A stretch of 33,694 bases of DNA, taken from the NCBI GenBank assembly GCA_028284155.1, contig JANQSF010000097.1:1-33694 (forward strand), written 5' to 3'. This stretch comes from Phycisphaeraceae bacterium (GTDB lineage Bacteria; Planctomycetota; Phycisphaerae; Phycisphaerales; Phycisphaeraceae). The translations under genes were made by a program, and so were the position numbers. The notes beneath the pieces are model-generated. The model was not told the DNA's origin and did no database searches. It worked only from the letters and a program-made list of their open reading frames with translations. How positions within the stretch are numbered: position 1 is the stretch's first letter; each line of letters begins with the position of its first letter. Below, piece after piece: positions 24,364-32,209 of the stretch.

Positions 24364-24385
24364 CCGGGCCTTCGGAAAGGCCCGG
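24364..24385. repeat. Perfect 9-bp hairpin before the second prepilin-like gene
   Basis: CCGGGCCTT, loop CGGA, AAGGCCCGG, in the intergenic DNA between two divergent genes. It is flanked by direct repeats of CCGGATCGTCGTG (about 24331 and 24398). It may be a regulatory hairpin or a remnant of a palindromic element. There is no T-run, so it is not an intrinsic terminator. Confidence 0.5.
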
Positions 24386-24429
24386 CTTCGCTTGATTCCG
24401 GATCGTCGTGGCGGGATGTGCTGTCGCGG

Positions 24430-24435
24430 TATACT
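24430..24435 (+). promoter_or_regulatory. Candidate -10 for a leaderless prepilin-like transcript
   Basis: TATACT ends six nucleotides before the ATG at 24442, with no Shine-Dalgarno and no good -35 at 17 bp. The predicted transcription start coincides with the start codon. Same layout as before 12703 and 27269. Confidence 0.45.
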
Positions 24436-24441
24436 TCCGAC

Positions 24442-25245
24442 ATGACGATGAACGACACACGTTCACATCGGAGGCACGCCTTCACCCTCATCGAACTGCT
24501 CGTTGTCGTCAGCCTGATCGTGTTGCTCATCGCCCTGCTGTTGCCCGCGCTCGGCCGAGCACGGGCGACGGGGCGGGACCTTTCTTGCCGGTCGCAGTTC
24601 CGGCAGCTTGGCAGCGCGATGGTCAGTTCAGCCCAGGACCACGAGAACCGATTGCCCGGCCTGTGGAGCCCGCCGTGGACGCGGCCCGGCCGTGAAGGGC
24701 AGGGGTCGATCTTCGGGCAGGAGTTGCTCGAAGACACGCCCGTTCAGCCTTACGCCGCGGGCGAGCCGGGCATGCTCGTCCCTTACCTCGGCGAAGACGC
24801 GGTGCGCAAGCTCGTGCGCTGCCCGGCCCAGCCGTTCATCGCGTTCGCCAGCGGCGAGGGGAGCAACGGCATCTTTGACTACTCGATGATCCAGGCCTTC
24901 CCCGGCGCCCGCCTGCCCAAGCTGCCGGCCACCGCCGTCGTGACCGACCCGGCTGACGGCACGACGCAGCGGGTGTCCACGCCCGTGCTGGTCGAGGAGG
25001 ACCCGGCCTTCCATATCAACAACGCGCCGTGCTGCATCGACTTCGGCCACACGAGTATCAATCGACTGGGCACGTGGCACCCCAACGCGTCGGGCAACTA
25101 CGTCAGCGGCGACGGCAGCGTGCACCAGGTCTCCTTCGGTGTCGGCCCCGGCCCGCCCTGCTCCAACTGGTCCGCCAAAGCACCCAGCGGCGCGATCGTA
25201 TCACTCGGTAACGTACTGGACTTTGGTGAATGGAATCAGAAGTGA
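24442..25245 (+). CDS. Prepilin-like protein with H-x9-DG motif
   Basis: A 267-residue protein. The open frame begins earlier, but the start at 24442 puts a normal short basic leader before the prepilin cut (RRHA, then FTLIELLVVVSLIVLLIALLLPAL), with Glu at +5. A globular domain follows with several Cys, and the C-terminal WHPNASGNYVSGDGSVHQV carries the H-x9-DG motif of planctomycete prepilin-like (DUF1559-type) proteins. The leader would be processed by a prepilin peptidase not present here. It is divergent from the CBM-like gene, and its 3' end meets palindromic element A and then a bidirectional terminator. Confidence 0.85.
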   Translation: MTMNDTRSHRRHAFTLIELLVVVSLIVLLIALLLPALGRARATGRDLSCRSQFRQLGSAMVSSAQDHENRLPGLWSPPWTRPGREGQGSIFGQELLEDTPVQPYAAGEPGMLVPYLGEDAVRKLVRCPAQPFIAFASGEGSNGIFDYSMIQAFPGARLPKLPATAVVTDPADGTTQRVSTPVLVEEDPAFHINNAPCCIDFGHTSINRLGTWHPNASGNYVSGDGSVHQVSFGVGPGPPCSNWSAKAPSGAIVSLGNVLDFGEWNQK

Positions 25246-25249
25246 AAAC

Positions 25250-25327
25250 ACGTAGGGTGCGCTTCAGCGCACCGCGACTTGAGGATGACGATCCGAATGC
25301 TGTGGTGCGCTGAAGCGCACCCTACGT
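25250..25327. repeat. Palindromic element, family A, copy 2
   Basis: The arms at 25250-25273 and 25304-25327 are perfect 24-bp inverted copies around a 30-bp spacer. The arm sequence (GTAGGGTGCGCTTCAGCG…) matches copy 1 at 2192-2265 but the spacer does not. It starts 5 bp after the stop of the prepilin-like gene. Confidence 0.88.
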
Positions 25328-25386
25328 ACTCCACGCCCACGGCTCGGCCGCGGAGTCAACGATCCACACAAACCTTGCGCAAGAGA

Positions 25387-25416
25387 AAGCCCCCGTCGCA
25401 TGATGCGCGGGGGCTT
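25387..25416. terminator. Bidirectional intrinsic terminator
   Basis: AAGCCCCCG and CGGGGGCTT form a 9-bp GC-rich stem, with a possible inner CGCAT/ATGCG stem. T-rich sequence follows on both strands (CTGTTTCTG on plus; TCTCTT on minus). It lies between the convergent ends of the prepilin-like gene and the PEP-CTERM gene and can serve both. Confidence 0.8.
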
Positions 25417-25444
25417 CTGTTTCTGATCAGATTGGTCTGTTCGC

Positions 25445-26284
25445 TCAGGCCTTGCGTCGCCGCCGCATCGCCAGCCCACCCAGGCCGAGCAACGCCAACG
25501 ACGCCGTCGCGGGCTCGGGGACGGCCTTCTGAAGCACAATCACGCCACTGCCCGTCCGCGAGAACGAGAAGTTGACGTTCTCCCCGCCGACGAGACCTGT
25601 GATGTTGCCGCTCGTCGGGACGACCTCACCAAACGGCAGGTTGAAGTCCGAGCCGAAGATGGTGACCATGCCGTTCGTCACGCGCAGGTCGCGGCTTGTG
25701 GCTCCGCCGCCGCTGGCCGAACCGACGATATTGCCGCCCATGATGTTGACCATGCCGCCATTGACCAGCACACCGTAAGCCAATGAGCCACCACCCGACG
25801 CGCTGCCCGTAATCGTGCCGCCCTTGATCCGAATCTTGGAACCTGTCTGGGCAATCAGACCGTAGCCGTCCGCGGCGCCGCCCTGAGCGAACGCGGAAAC
25901 CTGCCCGCCCACGATCTCGAACATGCCGCTCGCCCGGATGCCGATGGACTCGGCGGAGCCGCCGGTCGTGTCGATGTCCACCAGCGAACCGCTGCGCATG
26001 GTCAAGAGACTGTCCGAGTCGAGAATGCGCACGCCTGTTCGGGAGATGCCACCGCCCGAAGCCGAGCGAACGACCGAGCCCCCGCTGTTCAGGTTCACCG
26101 TGCTGCTGTTGCTGATGTCGAGTTGCGAGCCAATCAGCCCGCCGAACTCCGGCGGCACGTCATGAATGCCGCCGTCGTTCACCGTGACCGCCGCCGCGCG
26201 CTGCGTCGCGCACGACAACGCCAGCACCAACACCGCGGCCAAACAAGACAGCATCAGGCCGGAGTTTCGCATCCGAAGATTCAT
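25445..26284 (-). CDS. PEP-CTERM surface protein
   Basis: A 279-residue exported protein. The start at 26284 is chosen because GGAGG lies 6 nt before it; a second ATG at 26302 overlaps that region. The signal peptide ends near QRAAA. The mature chain is Gly/Ser-rich with short repeats (GSASGGG, MVNIMGGNI, KIRIKGGTIT) that suggest a beta-helix or adhesin-like fold. The C-terminus is a clear PEP-CTERM sorting tag: VPEP, a hydrophobic helix (LALLGLGGLAM) and RRRRK. An exosortase would cut and attach it to the cell surface or matrix; none is in the window. A good promoter lies upstream and a shared terminator downstream. Confidence 0.9.
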   Translation of the reverse strand: MNLRMRNSGLMLSCLAAVLVLALSCATQRAAAVTVNDGGIHDVPPEFGGLIGSQLDISNSSTVNLNSGGSVVRSASGGGISRTGVRILDSDSLLTMRSGSLVDIDTTGGSAESIGIRASGMFEIVGGQVSAFAQGGAADGYGLIAQTGSKIRIKGGTITGSASGGGSLAYGVLVNGGMVNIMGGNIVGSASGGGATSRDLRVTNGMVTIFGSDFNLPFGEVVPTSGNITGLVGGENVNFSFSRTGSGVIVLQKAVPEPATASLALLGLGGLAMRRRRKA

Positions 26285-26652
26285 TCCATTCCTCCACAAC
26301 ATGTAAATAGCGATCTCCCGAGGGTTGGACTATAACACAGAAAGCGTCGGAATCCAACGCCAAATGTGAGAAAAACTTGTCTGGTGCCCACCAAGCAACC
26401 CAGTCCACCCAAATTGACATCGAGATGCCCGTATCGAACCGGACCGTGCAGAATCAACATGAACGAGCATGAATCGGGGCGCCGCGGCGCGACAAACGGC
26501 CGGCCGAAGGTCTAATCGAGTGTTGCGCATCCGGACCGCGGATGTGGGTCAGCCCACCGCGGGTCGGCCGGGGCGCCCCGGTCAAGTTCTCATCACAACA
26601 GGTCGGCCGAACGCACCGGAGCGCGCGTCGGCCGAACGTGTCGCAAACGACA
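26285..26652. other. Intergenic region: promoter plus GC-rich sequence, no gene
   Basis: This 368-bp region lies between two minus-strand genes. It holds the PEP-CTERM promoter and, near 26567-26582, a perfect GC palindrome (CCGGGGCGCCCCGG) inside short TCGGCCG-containing repeats that may mark the end of the small gene upstream. ORFs here lack ribosome sites and protein-like composition, so no gene is called. Confidence 0.5.
26329..26357 (-). promoter_or_regulatory. Promoter of the PEP-CTERM gene
   Basis: On the minus strand: TTGGAT (26352-26357), 17-bp spacer, TATAGT (26329-26334). The predicted leader is about 38 nt and contains the GGAGG ribosome site. This is the best sigma-70-type promoter match in the window. 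Confidence 0.6.
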
Positions 26653-26940
26653 TCATCGGCAGTACGTCGGCCGACGGTAGTACGGGCGGTGATACCGCGG
26701 CGTGTAGTGACGGCGATGATGGTGGTAGTGATGCGTGTAACGCGGCCGGTGGTGGACGTAGTGCGGACGGTGCACCACCACGACGCGCGGCCGGTGGTAG
26801 TAACCGCTGTGGTGGCGGTAGTGGCTTGAGTAGCTGGAATAGCCCGTTCGGCCGCAGGTCGTGGCCTGGGCGTCGGCCGAGATGAACATGGCGCCGCCGA
26901 TCGCGGCGGCCGCGATGGCGAAGGTCAAACGTCTGGTCAT
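26653..26940 (-). CDS. Small exported His/Tyr/Arg-rich protein
   Basis: A 95-residue protein from the ATG at 26938-26940 (GGAG about 9 nt upstream), with a signal peptide (LTFAIAAAAIGGAMFISADAQA). The mature chain of about 70 residues is almost all His (about 15), Tyr (about 13), Arg, Pro and Ser, in clusters such as THHYHHHRRHY and RPHYVHHRPRY, with one Cys near each end. Such composition fits metal chelation, a structural coat role or disordered binding. I recognise no family. The frame upstream to 27015 is excluded. Its own promoter-operator seems to lie at 27016-27046. Confidence 0.6.
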   Translation of the reverse strand: MTRRLTFAIAAAAIGGAMFISADAQATTCGRTGYSSYSSHYRHHSGYYHRPRVVVVHRPHYVHHRPRYTHHYHHHRRHYTPRYHRPYYRRPTYCR

Positions 26941-27015
26941 GGTTGCGTCTCCATCGAGGGGTCCGGTTGCGCGGCCGACCGGTTGCCCGCGACACACGGG
27001 GCGGGCGGCCATCAA

Positions 27016-27046
27016 TACGTATACATATTATACGTACCCAAATCAA
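27016..27046 (-). promoter_or_regulatory. Promoter overlapped by a perfect AT-rich palindrome (candidate operator)
   Basis: TACGTATA, CATAT, TATACGTA (27016-27036) is a perfect 8-5-8 palindrome, framed by a second inverted pair GGCCAT (27007-27012) and ATGGCC (27046-27051). On the minus strand TTGATT (27041-27046), a 17-bp spacer and TATACG (27018-27023) make a promoter for the His-rich gene, so a dimeric regulator bound here would cover the -10 and spacer. Inference from sequence symmetry. Confidence 0.5.
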
Positions 27047-27257
27047 TGGCCGGCCGATCCGTGCAACTTCTGCCGATCGACCGGCCTGGCAACCGACCCC
27101 ACAGCCCACGGCAACCCTGCGGGCTGTCGACCGCCGTACCCCGTCATCACCACGCCGCCCAACGCCCGCCTGGCCGCCCCACGACCAAGGATTCCCCGAT
27201 TGCGCCGAACATGCTGACCCCGACCCCTGAAGCCGCGTTGAAGGGCCGACGCGCCAA

Positions 27258-27263
27258 TATGAT
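27258..27263 (+). promoter_or_regulatory. Candidate -10 for a leaderless DoxX-like transcript
   Basis: TATGAT ends five nucleotides before the ATG at 27269, with no Shine-Dalgarno. Same arrangement as before 12703 (minus) and 24442. Confidence 0.45.
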
Positions 27264-27268
27264 CGCGC

Positions 27269-27727
27269 ATGGCTTCTCCCACCCTCGATCGATTTGACCG
27301 CCGCGTCGGACAATGGATGGAGGCGTACGGCCACGTCGCGCACCGCGTCGGCCTGGGTGTCCTGTTCGTCTGGTTCGGCCTGCTCAAGCCGTTCGGCTAC
27401 AAGACCACCACGTCGTTGCTGGCCCACACCATTTACTTCGGCGACCCCGATGTGATGGTCCCCATCCTTGGCTGGTGGGAGGTCGCGATCGGCCTCTGCC
27501 TGCTCATCCGACCGCTGAACCGCCTCGGCCTGATGCTGCTGACCATCCGCCTGCCCGGTACGCTGCTGGCCTTCATCCTCCTGCCCGACGTCTGCTTCAC
27601 CGACGGCAACCCGCTCATCCCCACGCCGGAGGGCCAATACCTCGTCAAGGACCTTGTCCTGTTCACCGCGGCCATGATCATCGGCGGGACACTCCGAGAA
27701 GAGCGGGCGCCAAGGGTGTTCCATTGA
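27269..27727 (+). CDS. DoxX/DUF417-like integral membrane protein
   Basis: A 152-residue protein with about four hydrophobic helices. The sequence HRVGLGVLFVWFGLLKPFGYK followed by PILGWWEVAIGLCLLIRPLNRLGL and EGQYLVKDLVLFTAAMIIGG in successive helices resembles DoxX and DUF417 (YkgB-like) membrane proteins; the charge and Gly-Trp-Trp-Glu placement are typical. These proteins have varied or unknown redox- or stress-related roles, so no function is claimed. It appears to be leaderless and is divergent from the His-rich gene. Confidence 0.75.
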   Translation: MASPTLDRFDRRVGQWMEAYGHVAHRVGLGVLFVWFGLLKPFGYKTTTSLLAHTIYFGDPDVMVPILGWWEVAIGLCLLIRPLNRLGLMLLTIRLPGTLLAFILLPDVCFTDGNPLIPTPEGQYLVKDLVLFTAAMIIGGTLREERAPRVFH

Positions 27728-27872
27728 TCGGGTCAACGCGCGGAGACTCGCACGTCCGCGCGCCGGGATTGCGTTCAAGATTCGATCACTGGGAATTCGC
27801 CGACCGGATTGAACCTCCCGCCCGCCTGCCGACCTGTAAAGTGGAATACCCCGCGTCCCCGAGAGAATCGAC

Positions 27873-28289
27873 ATGCGTCACCGACCCACCCTCGCCGTCC
27901 TCACAACCGCCCTGCTCCTCCTCGCCGGCCCGCCCGCAGCCGACGCGGCTTTAGCCCCGGGCACGGTCAAGAAGTTGAAGGACCGCGCGCCCGATGTCTT
28001 CAACGTCGAAGTTAGACAAGTCAAGGAGACCGGCAAGAAGGGCTCCGTCGTGACGATCGTCTACACGGTCAAGGTCACGGCCGTGACGCGCACCGGACAG
28101 GACGTGAAGCAGGGGCAGACCATCCACATCGAGTCGTACGACGACCAAAGCCCCATCCCCGAGCCCGGCCCAGCCAATCCGTCCCGCCTCAAGCCCGGCT
28201 GGAAGGGCAAGGTCTACACGAAGTACGACGCCAAAACGAAACGATTCCGCATCGCGGTGTTCGGGCATAGTTTTGAGTCGGGGTCGTAA
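27873..28289 (+). CDS. Small exported protein of unknown function
   Basis: A 138-residue protein with a signal peptide (LAVLTTALLLLAGPPAADA). The mature part is beta-rich: DVFNVEVRQVKETGKKG, VVTIVYTVKVTAVTRTG, QGQTIHIESYDDQS, then PGWKGKVYTKYDAKTKRF in a C-terminal strand set. The pattern of a strand pair, a Pro-rich turn and a Gly-Trp strand resembles NTR/OB-like exported domains, but I cannot name a family. GAGAG lies before the ATG and a TAAAGT-type -10 lies about 30 bp upstream. It precedes the PQQ-WD40 gene by about 100 bp on the same strand. Confidence 0.65.
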   Translation: MRHRPTLAVLTTALLLLAGPPAADAALAPGTVKKLKDRAPDVFNVEVRQVKETGKKGSVVTIVYTVKVTAVTRTGQDVKQGQTIHIESYDDQSPIPEPGPANPSRLKPGWKGKVYTKYDAKTKRFRIAVFGHSFESGS

Positions 28290-28391
28290 GGCTGACCGCC
28301 TACCGGTAATCGCGCTGGTATCCTATCGCTCGGTCGTTCACGCGCAGGTGTGACTTCACCCTTGCGGTGACGTGACCTCGCGCGAACTGGG

Positions 28392-30668
28392 ATGACCTTT
28401 CACAAGCAACGCCAAGCTGTCGTGCTAATCGTCGGGGGTATCGCGGCGCTTTGCCTGTGTGCGTCCGTCGACGTCGCGCATGCGGACGATTGGCCGCAGT
28501 GGCGCGGCCCGCAGCGCGACGGCGTTTGGCGGGGGAACGGTGTCGTCCGGTCGTTGCCGGCGACCGGTTTGAAAGTGCGATGGCGCGTGCGGGTCGGGCG
28601 CGGCTACGCCGGCCCGGCCGTCGCGAACGGTCGCGTATATGTCACCGACCTCGTGCTCAACCCCGAGCGCGAACGCGTTTTGTGTTTCGACGAAGCGACC
28701 GGCAAGCGCGTCTGGACGCACGCGTATCCGACTGACTACGCGCAGATGGAGTACGGCAACGGCCCGCGGGCGACGCCGACCGTGCACGACGGCCGGGTCT
28801 ACACGCTGGGCACGCAGGGCGACCTGTGTTGTCTCGACGCGCAGACGGGCAAGGCCGTGTGGCAGATTGATCTGGCCGCGGAGTACGACGCGCGCATCCC
28901 GCGGTACGGCGCGAGCGCCGCGCCGATCATTGAAGACGACCTGGTCATCGTCTGCGTCGGCGGGCGCGATGCCGCCAGTGTCGTCGCGTTCGACCGACAC
29001 ACAGGCCGGCAACGGTGGGCCGCGCTCAACGACGAGCCCGCGTACAGCGCGCCGGTCGTCGTCACCGCCGGCGGGCGCAGGCAACTGATCGTCTGGACGG
29101 CCGACGGCATTGTGTCGCTCAACCCCGCGACGGGCGACGTGTACTGGCAGGAGAAGTGGAAGACCTCCTTCGACGCGGCGCAGGTCATCGCTTCGCCTGT
29201 TCTTCACGGCGACAAGCTGCTGTTTGTCATGGGCTGGAATCGCGGAGCGCGGGTCGTGCAACTGCACGCCGACAAATCGTCAGCCGAGACGGTGTGGCGC
29301 ACGCGGGCCGGCGCGTCGACCATGCTCGGCACGCCGGTGGTGATCGGCGATCACTTCTATACCGTTTCGACCGGCGGCCAACTGGGCTGCTACACGATGG
29401 CCGACGGCGAGTTGGTTTGGCAGGTCGACGACGCGCAGGCCGATGGGGCGTTGGGAACCGCGCACTTCACACCGGTCGGCGACCGGGTCCTGATGTTCAA
29501 CCAGCGCGGCCAACTGCTGCTCGGCCGACTCACGCCGAAGGGCTTCGTCTCGACAAGCCGAACGCTGCTGCTGGAGCCGACCGCCGGCCACCGCGCGGGC
29601 GACCCGGTCGCGTGGTCGCACCCCGCGTACGCCAACGGCCACGTCGTGGCCCGCAACGACCGCGTGCTGGTGCGCGCGTCGCTGCGTGCTGCCGATTACG
29701 ACGACGCTCAACCGAAGCGAGCCACGCAGACGCCGTTTCACGAACTGACCCATTTCAAGAAGCACAACGCCGCGTTGGCGATGCACTTTTCACCCGATGG
29801 CCGAACGCTCGCGCTGGGCACCTGGACGGGCAAGGCTGAACGGGTCGACCTCACCACGCGACAGTTGATCAAGCCGCCGCTGACCGCACTGGGCAACCAC
29901 TGCGCAGCCGTGACGTGGTCGCTGGACGGGCGTTGGCTGGTCTACGCCGGCGGCACCGAGTTCGCGCAGTCGCGCAACAACAACAAGCCGGCCGGCAAGA
30001 TGAGGCTGTGGGACACGACCGGCAAGGCCGCGCCCCATGCGCTCACAGGTCACACTAACAAGATCACCTCTGTCGTTTTCTCCCCCAATGGCCGATCCTT
30101 CGCCACCGGCAGCGCCGACAACACTGTTCGACTGTGGGATGTCGCCACGCGCAAAACCGTCGCCGTGCTCAAAGGCCACACCGACGCCGTGTGGGCATTG
30201 GCCTTCACACCCGACGGCCAAACCGTCGCGTCGGCCAGTTGGGACGGGACAGTCAAACTGTGGGACGCGCGGACCGGCGAGTTACAGCACACCATCGCCG
30301 CGCACGACGAACCGGTGCTCAGCGTGGCCATCTCACCCGACGGCCGAACGCTCGCCACCGGAAGCGCCGACTGGTCGATCAAACTCTGGGACCTGCCCAC
30401 CCGCCAAGAACGCGCGACCCTGACCGGCCACCGCGGCGCCGTCTACGCCCTGGCGTTCGCGCCCGCCGGCCAAACGCTCGCCAGCGGTAGCGGCGACGAA
30501 ACCGTCAGACTCTGGCACGCCAAGACCGGTAAACACATACACAGCCTGGTCGGCCAACAAAGCGGCATCACCGCCATCGCATGGTCGCCTGACGGCCAAA
30601 CGCTGGCCACTGCCAGCCGGTACGACGGCGTCCGACTCTGGCGAGAGGTGGGGCGTGACGGGAAGTGA
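28392..30668 (+). CDS. Exported PQQ-like propeller fused to a seven-bladed WD40 propeller
   Basis: A 758-residue protein. After a signal peptide (about 1-31) the mature chain opens with DDWPQWRGPQRDGVW, the hallmark of planctomycete PQQ-like beta-propeller proteins. Blades with repeated G-x-x-x-W and ATGKRVW, QTGKAVW, HTGRQRW, ATGDVYW signatures run to about residue 430. Residues about 455-758 contain seven WD40 repeats, with clear GH…SPDGRTLATGS…VRLWD blocks, best from the third on. PQQ-binding residues are not assured; many homologues are structural. It is probably a periplasmic scaffold or interaction platform. The ribosome site is weak. It converges on the zinc-ribbon gene 31 bp away. Confidence 0.88.
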   Translation: MTFHKQRQAVVLIVGGIAALCLCASVDVAHADDWPQWRGPQRDGVWRGNGVVRSLPATGLKVRWRVRVGRGYAGPAVANGRVYVTDLVLNPERERVLCFDEATGKRVWTHAYPTDYAQMEYGNGPRATPTVHDGRVYTLGTQGDLCCLDAQTGKAVWQIDLAAEYDARIPRYGASAAPIIEDDLVIVCVGGRDAASVVAFDRHTGRQRWAALNDEPAYSAPVVVTAGGRRQLIVWTADGIVSLNPATGDVYWQEKWKTSFDAAQVIASPVLHGDKLLFVMGWNRGARVVQLHADKSSAETVWRTRAGASTMLGTPVVIGDHFYTVSTGGQLGCYTMADGELVWQVDDAQADGALGTAHFTPVGDRVLMFNQRGQLLLGRLTPKGFVSTSRTLLLEPTAGHRAGDPVAWSHPAYANGHVVARNDRVLVRASLRAADYDDAQPKRATQTPFHELTHFKKHNAALAMHFSPDGRTLALGTWTGKAERVDLTTRQLIKPPLTALGNHCAAVTWSLDGRWLVYAGGTEFAQSRNNNKPAGKMRLWDTTGKAAPHALTGHTNKITSVVFSPNGRSFATGSADNTVRLWDVATRKTVAVLKGHTDAVWALAFTPDGQTVASASWDGTVKLWDARTGELQHTIAAHDEPVLSVAISPDGRTLATGSADWSIKLWDLPTRQERATLTGHRGAVYALAFAPAGQTLASGSGDETVRLWHAKTGKHIHSLVGQQSGITAIAWSPDGQTLATASRYDGVRLWREVGRDGK

Positions 30669-30699
30669 ACGCAATCAAGACGATGTATGACATACGAAG

Positions 30700-31188
30700 T
30701 CACCGCCCCGCCTCGTTGCGTTTCATGGCCGACCCACATTCGGGACAACCGCCGGTTTCAATCCCGCGCAGGTCATAACCGCACCGCCCGCAGCGCCCCG
30801 AACGCACTCGCCGGTACACCCGCAGACGTGGCGCGAGGAAGCACCCCATCCACAACGCGGTCACCCCAAACAACAACGCCGCGTGCGAAACACTTACCCG
30901 ATAAAACCGCCGCACACCCCATCGTTCATACCGCACGTCAATCAAGCCAAGGTCGAGGACGCGAACCCGTGGACGACTCCACTTCAATGCATCAAGTGCC
31001 AATCCGTCATACGCGAAGATCCAACGCGGGTATGTCCTCACGGTGACCGACGCATCATCACAGTCTGCAATCACACCTCCGATCCGGCAACTCAAGGGAC
31101 GAACGTGCGCAACCACGCAGACGACGGCAAGACTCGCCAGCAAAACGGCAAGTACAATGGCGATCGTGTGACGAAGGCGGCGATACAT
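30700..31188 (-). CDS. Membrane protein with C-terminal zinc ribbon (CGYDLRG type)
   Basis: A 162-residue protein from the ATG at 31186-31188; an ATG at 31251 in the same frame is also possible, and neither has a strong ribosome site. Two hydrophobic helices (about 9-27 and 103-119) flank a beta-rich middle domain. The C-terminus carries CGRCGYDLRG…GCPECG, a four-Cys zinc ribbon (Cys133, 136, 148, 151) that is very common at the ends of planctomycete membrane proteins. Function unknown. It is convergent with the PQQ-WD40 gene. Confidence 0.75.
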   Translation of the reverse strand: MYRRLRHTIAIVLAVLLASLAVVCVVAHVRPLSCRIGGVIADCDDASVTVRTYPRWIFAYDGLALDALKWSRPRVRVLDLGLIDVRYERWGVRRFYRVSVSHAALLFGVTALWMGCFLAPRLRVYRRVRSGRCGRCGYDLRGIETGGCPECGSAMKRNEAGR

Positions 31189-31491
31189 CGAAGACCGGTC
31201 AGGGGTTGTGTAGAAGCTAATCAAGTACGCCCCGGGCGTCGCCTTATTCATACCTGTGCCGTCGCAGTCGTGTTCAGCTTTCCGCTCATCTTGTCAATCT
31301 GGATCGCGCGCCCGAACCCAATACAGGATGCTGCGACTGGGTCGTTCGCCACAAGCCCGATGGCAGCGTCGTACCGAATGTCGTCGCATAACCCGACTCC
31401 GACACCCGTCCAGGATCACAACGCCCGACAAGGGATTGACCGCAAAAGCTCGATATAACTTGCCCGCAGTCTCTGCATAACGCGCGGGCAC
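31189..31491. other. Intergenic spacer with no recognised gene
   Basis: About 300 bp. The first 60 bp may be coding if the zinc-ribbon gene starts at 31251. The rest has no ribosome site, known motif or convincing ORF. Confidence 0.4.
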
Positions 31492-31851
31492 ATGAACGTG
31501 GCCAATCAAGTTCATCACCAGTTGTCCCTCAACTTTGAGCAGCCGAGTCGACTGATGCCTGAGCCACTTCCTTATCTGTATGTCGTTAGCAACCTGACCG
31601 GTTGCGCCATCGGGATCTCGGACTACCACTTCTCCTGCGTTGTCTACGCCAAGTCGGAAGATGAAGCGAAAGCATGGGGTATCGATGTTGCGACGGAGTA
31701 TGCAAACAAGTTTGGATTCCCTCCACACGCCATCAATCCTGGACGCGAACAGATCGTCTACAACTCATGCATGCTTCCGTGCGATGCCGACCAAGCGGCG
31801 GGAGCAGATCATGTCTGCCATGTCGGCGAGTTTCCGGATTCACTACTCTGA
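31492..31851 (+). CDS. Small soluble protein of unknown function
   Basis: Up to 119 residues; a second in-frame ATG at 31555 gives 98. The sequence has normal soluble-protein composition with an amphipathic helix (KSEDEAKAWGIDVATEYANKF) and several Cys (about 38, 49, 93, 97, 109). The stretch YLYVVSNLTGCAIGI looks like a buried strand. The local DNA is less GC-rich than its neighbours, which could mean recent transfer. A 144-codon ORF on the other strand (31294-31728) is less protein-like. No family is recognised. Confidence 0.45.
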   Translation: MNVANQVHHQLSLNFEQPSRLMPEPLPYLYVVSNLTGCAIGISDYHFSCVVYAKSEDEAKAWGIDVATEYANKFGFPPHAINPGREQIVYNSCMLPCDADQAAGADHVCHVGEFPDSLL

Positions 31852-32209
31852 CCGCGACTTACATGGCACGTCACACACTGTTCGCACGCCCGAACGGGCA
31901 ACGCCGTGAACCGCACGCACTCGCTTATCCGAGCCGGCATCTGTGAGGCCGATCATCCGACGAGCCTCGAAGGCGAGAAGGATGAAAGCGTTAGCGACAC
32001 CGATTTGCCGTCCTCAAGCCGTGTCCTCCCGCGCGGCATGGAGCCGCTTGGGCGGATCGGATTCACAGAATCCGGCTCGGACAAGGCATGTTGACACGTC
32101 GGTTAGAACAGGTCGGCTTCAATACACGGGTTGCCCAACGGGGCGCAGGCCAGACCTGGGCACTGCCTGCGATACTCGGATCATCCACCTTAACTGTGGT
32201 GGGCAGCGA

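Larger units (their letters stand above)
26941..27268. other. Divergent intergenic region with regulatory signals, no gene
   Basis: This 328-bp region lies between divergent genes. It carries the AT-rich palindromic promoter-operator of the His-rich gene (27016-27046) and the -10 of the DoxX-like gene (27258-27263). Between them are only GC-rich sequence and imperfect GGCCGATC/GATCG repeats. No supported ORF. Confidence 0.5.

Noticed and set aside
31294..31728. 144-codon minus-strand ORF opposite the small 31492 gene
   Set aside because: No ribosome site, and a less protein-like end (Arg/Cys-rich). The plus-strand reading has a better helix and strand pattern, though neither is certain.
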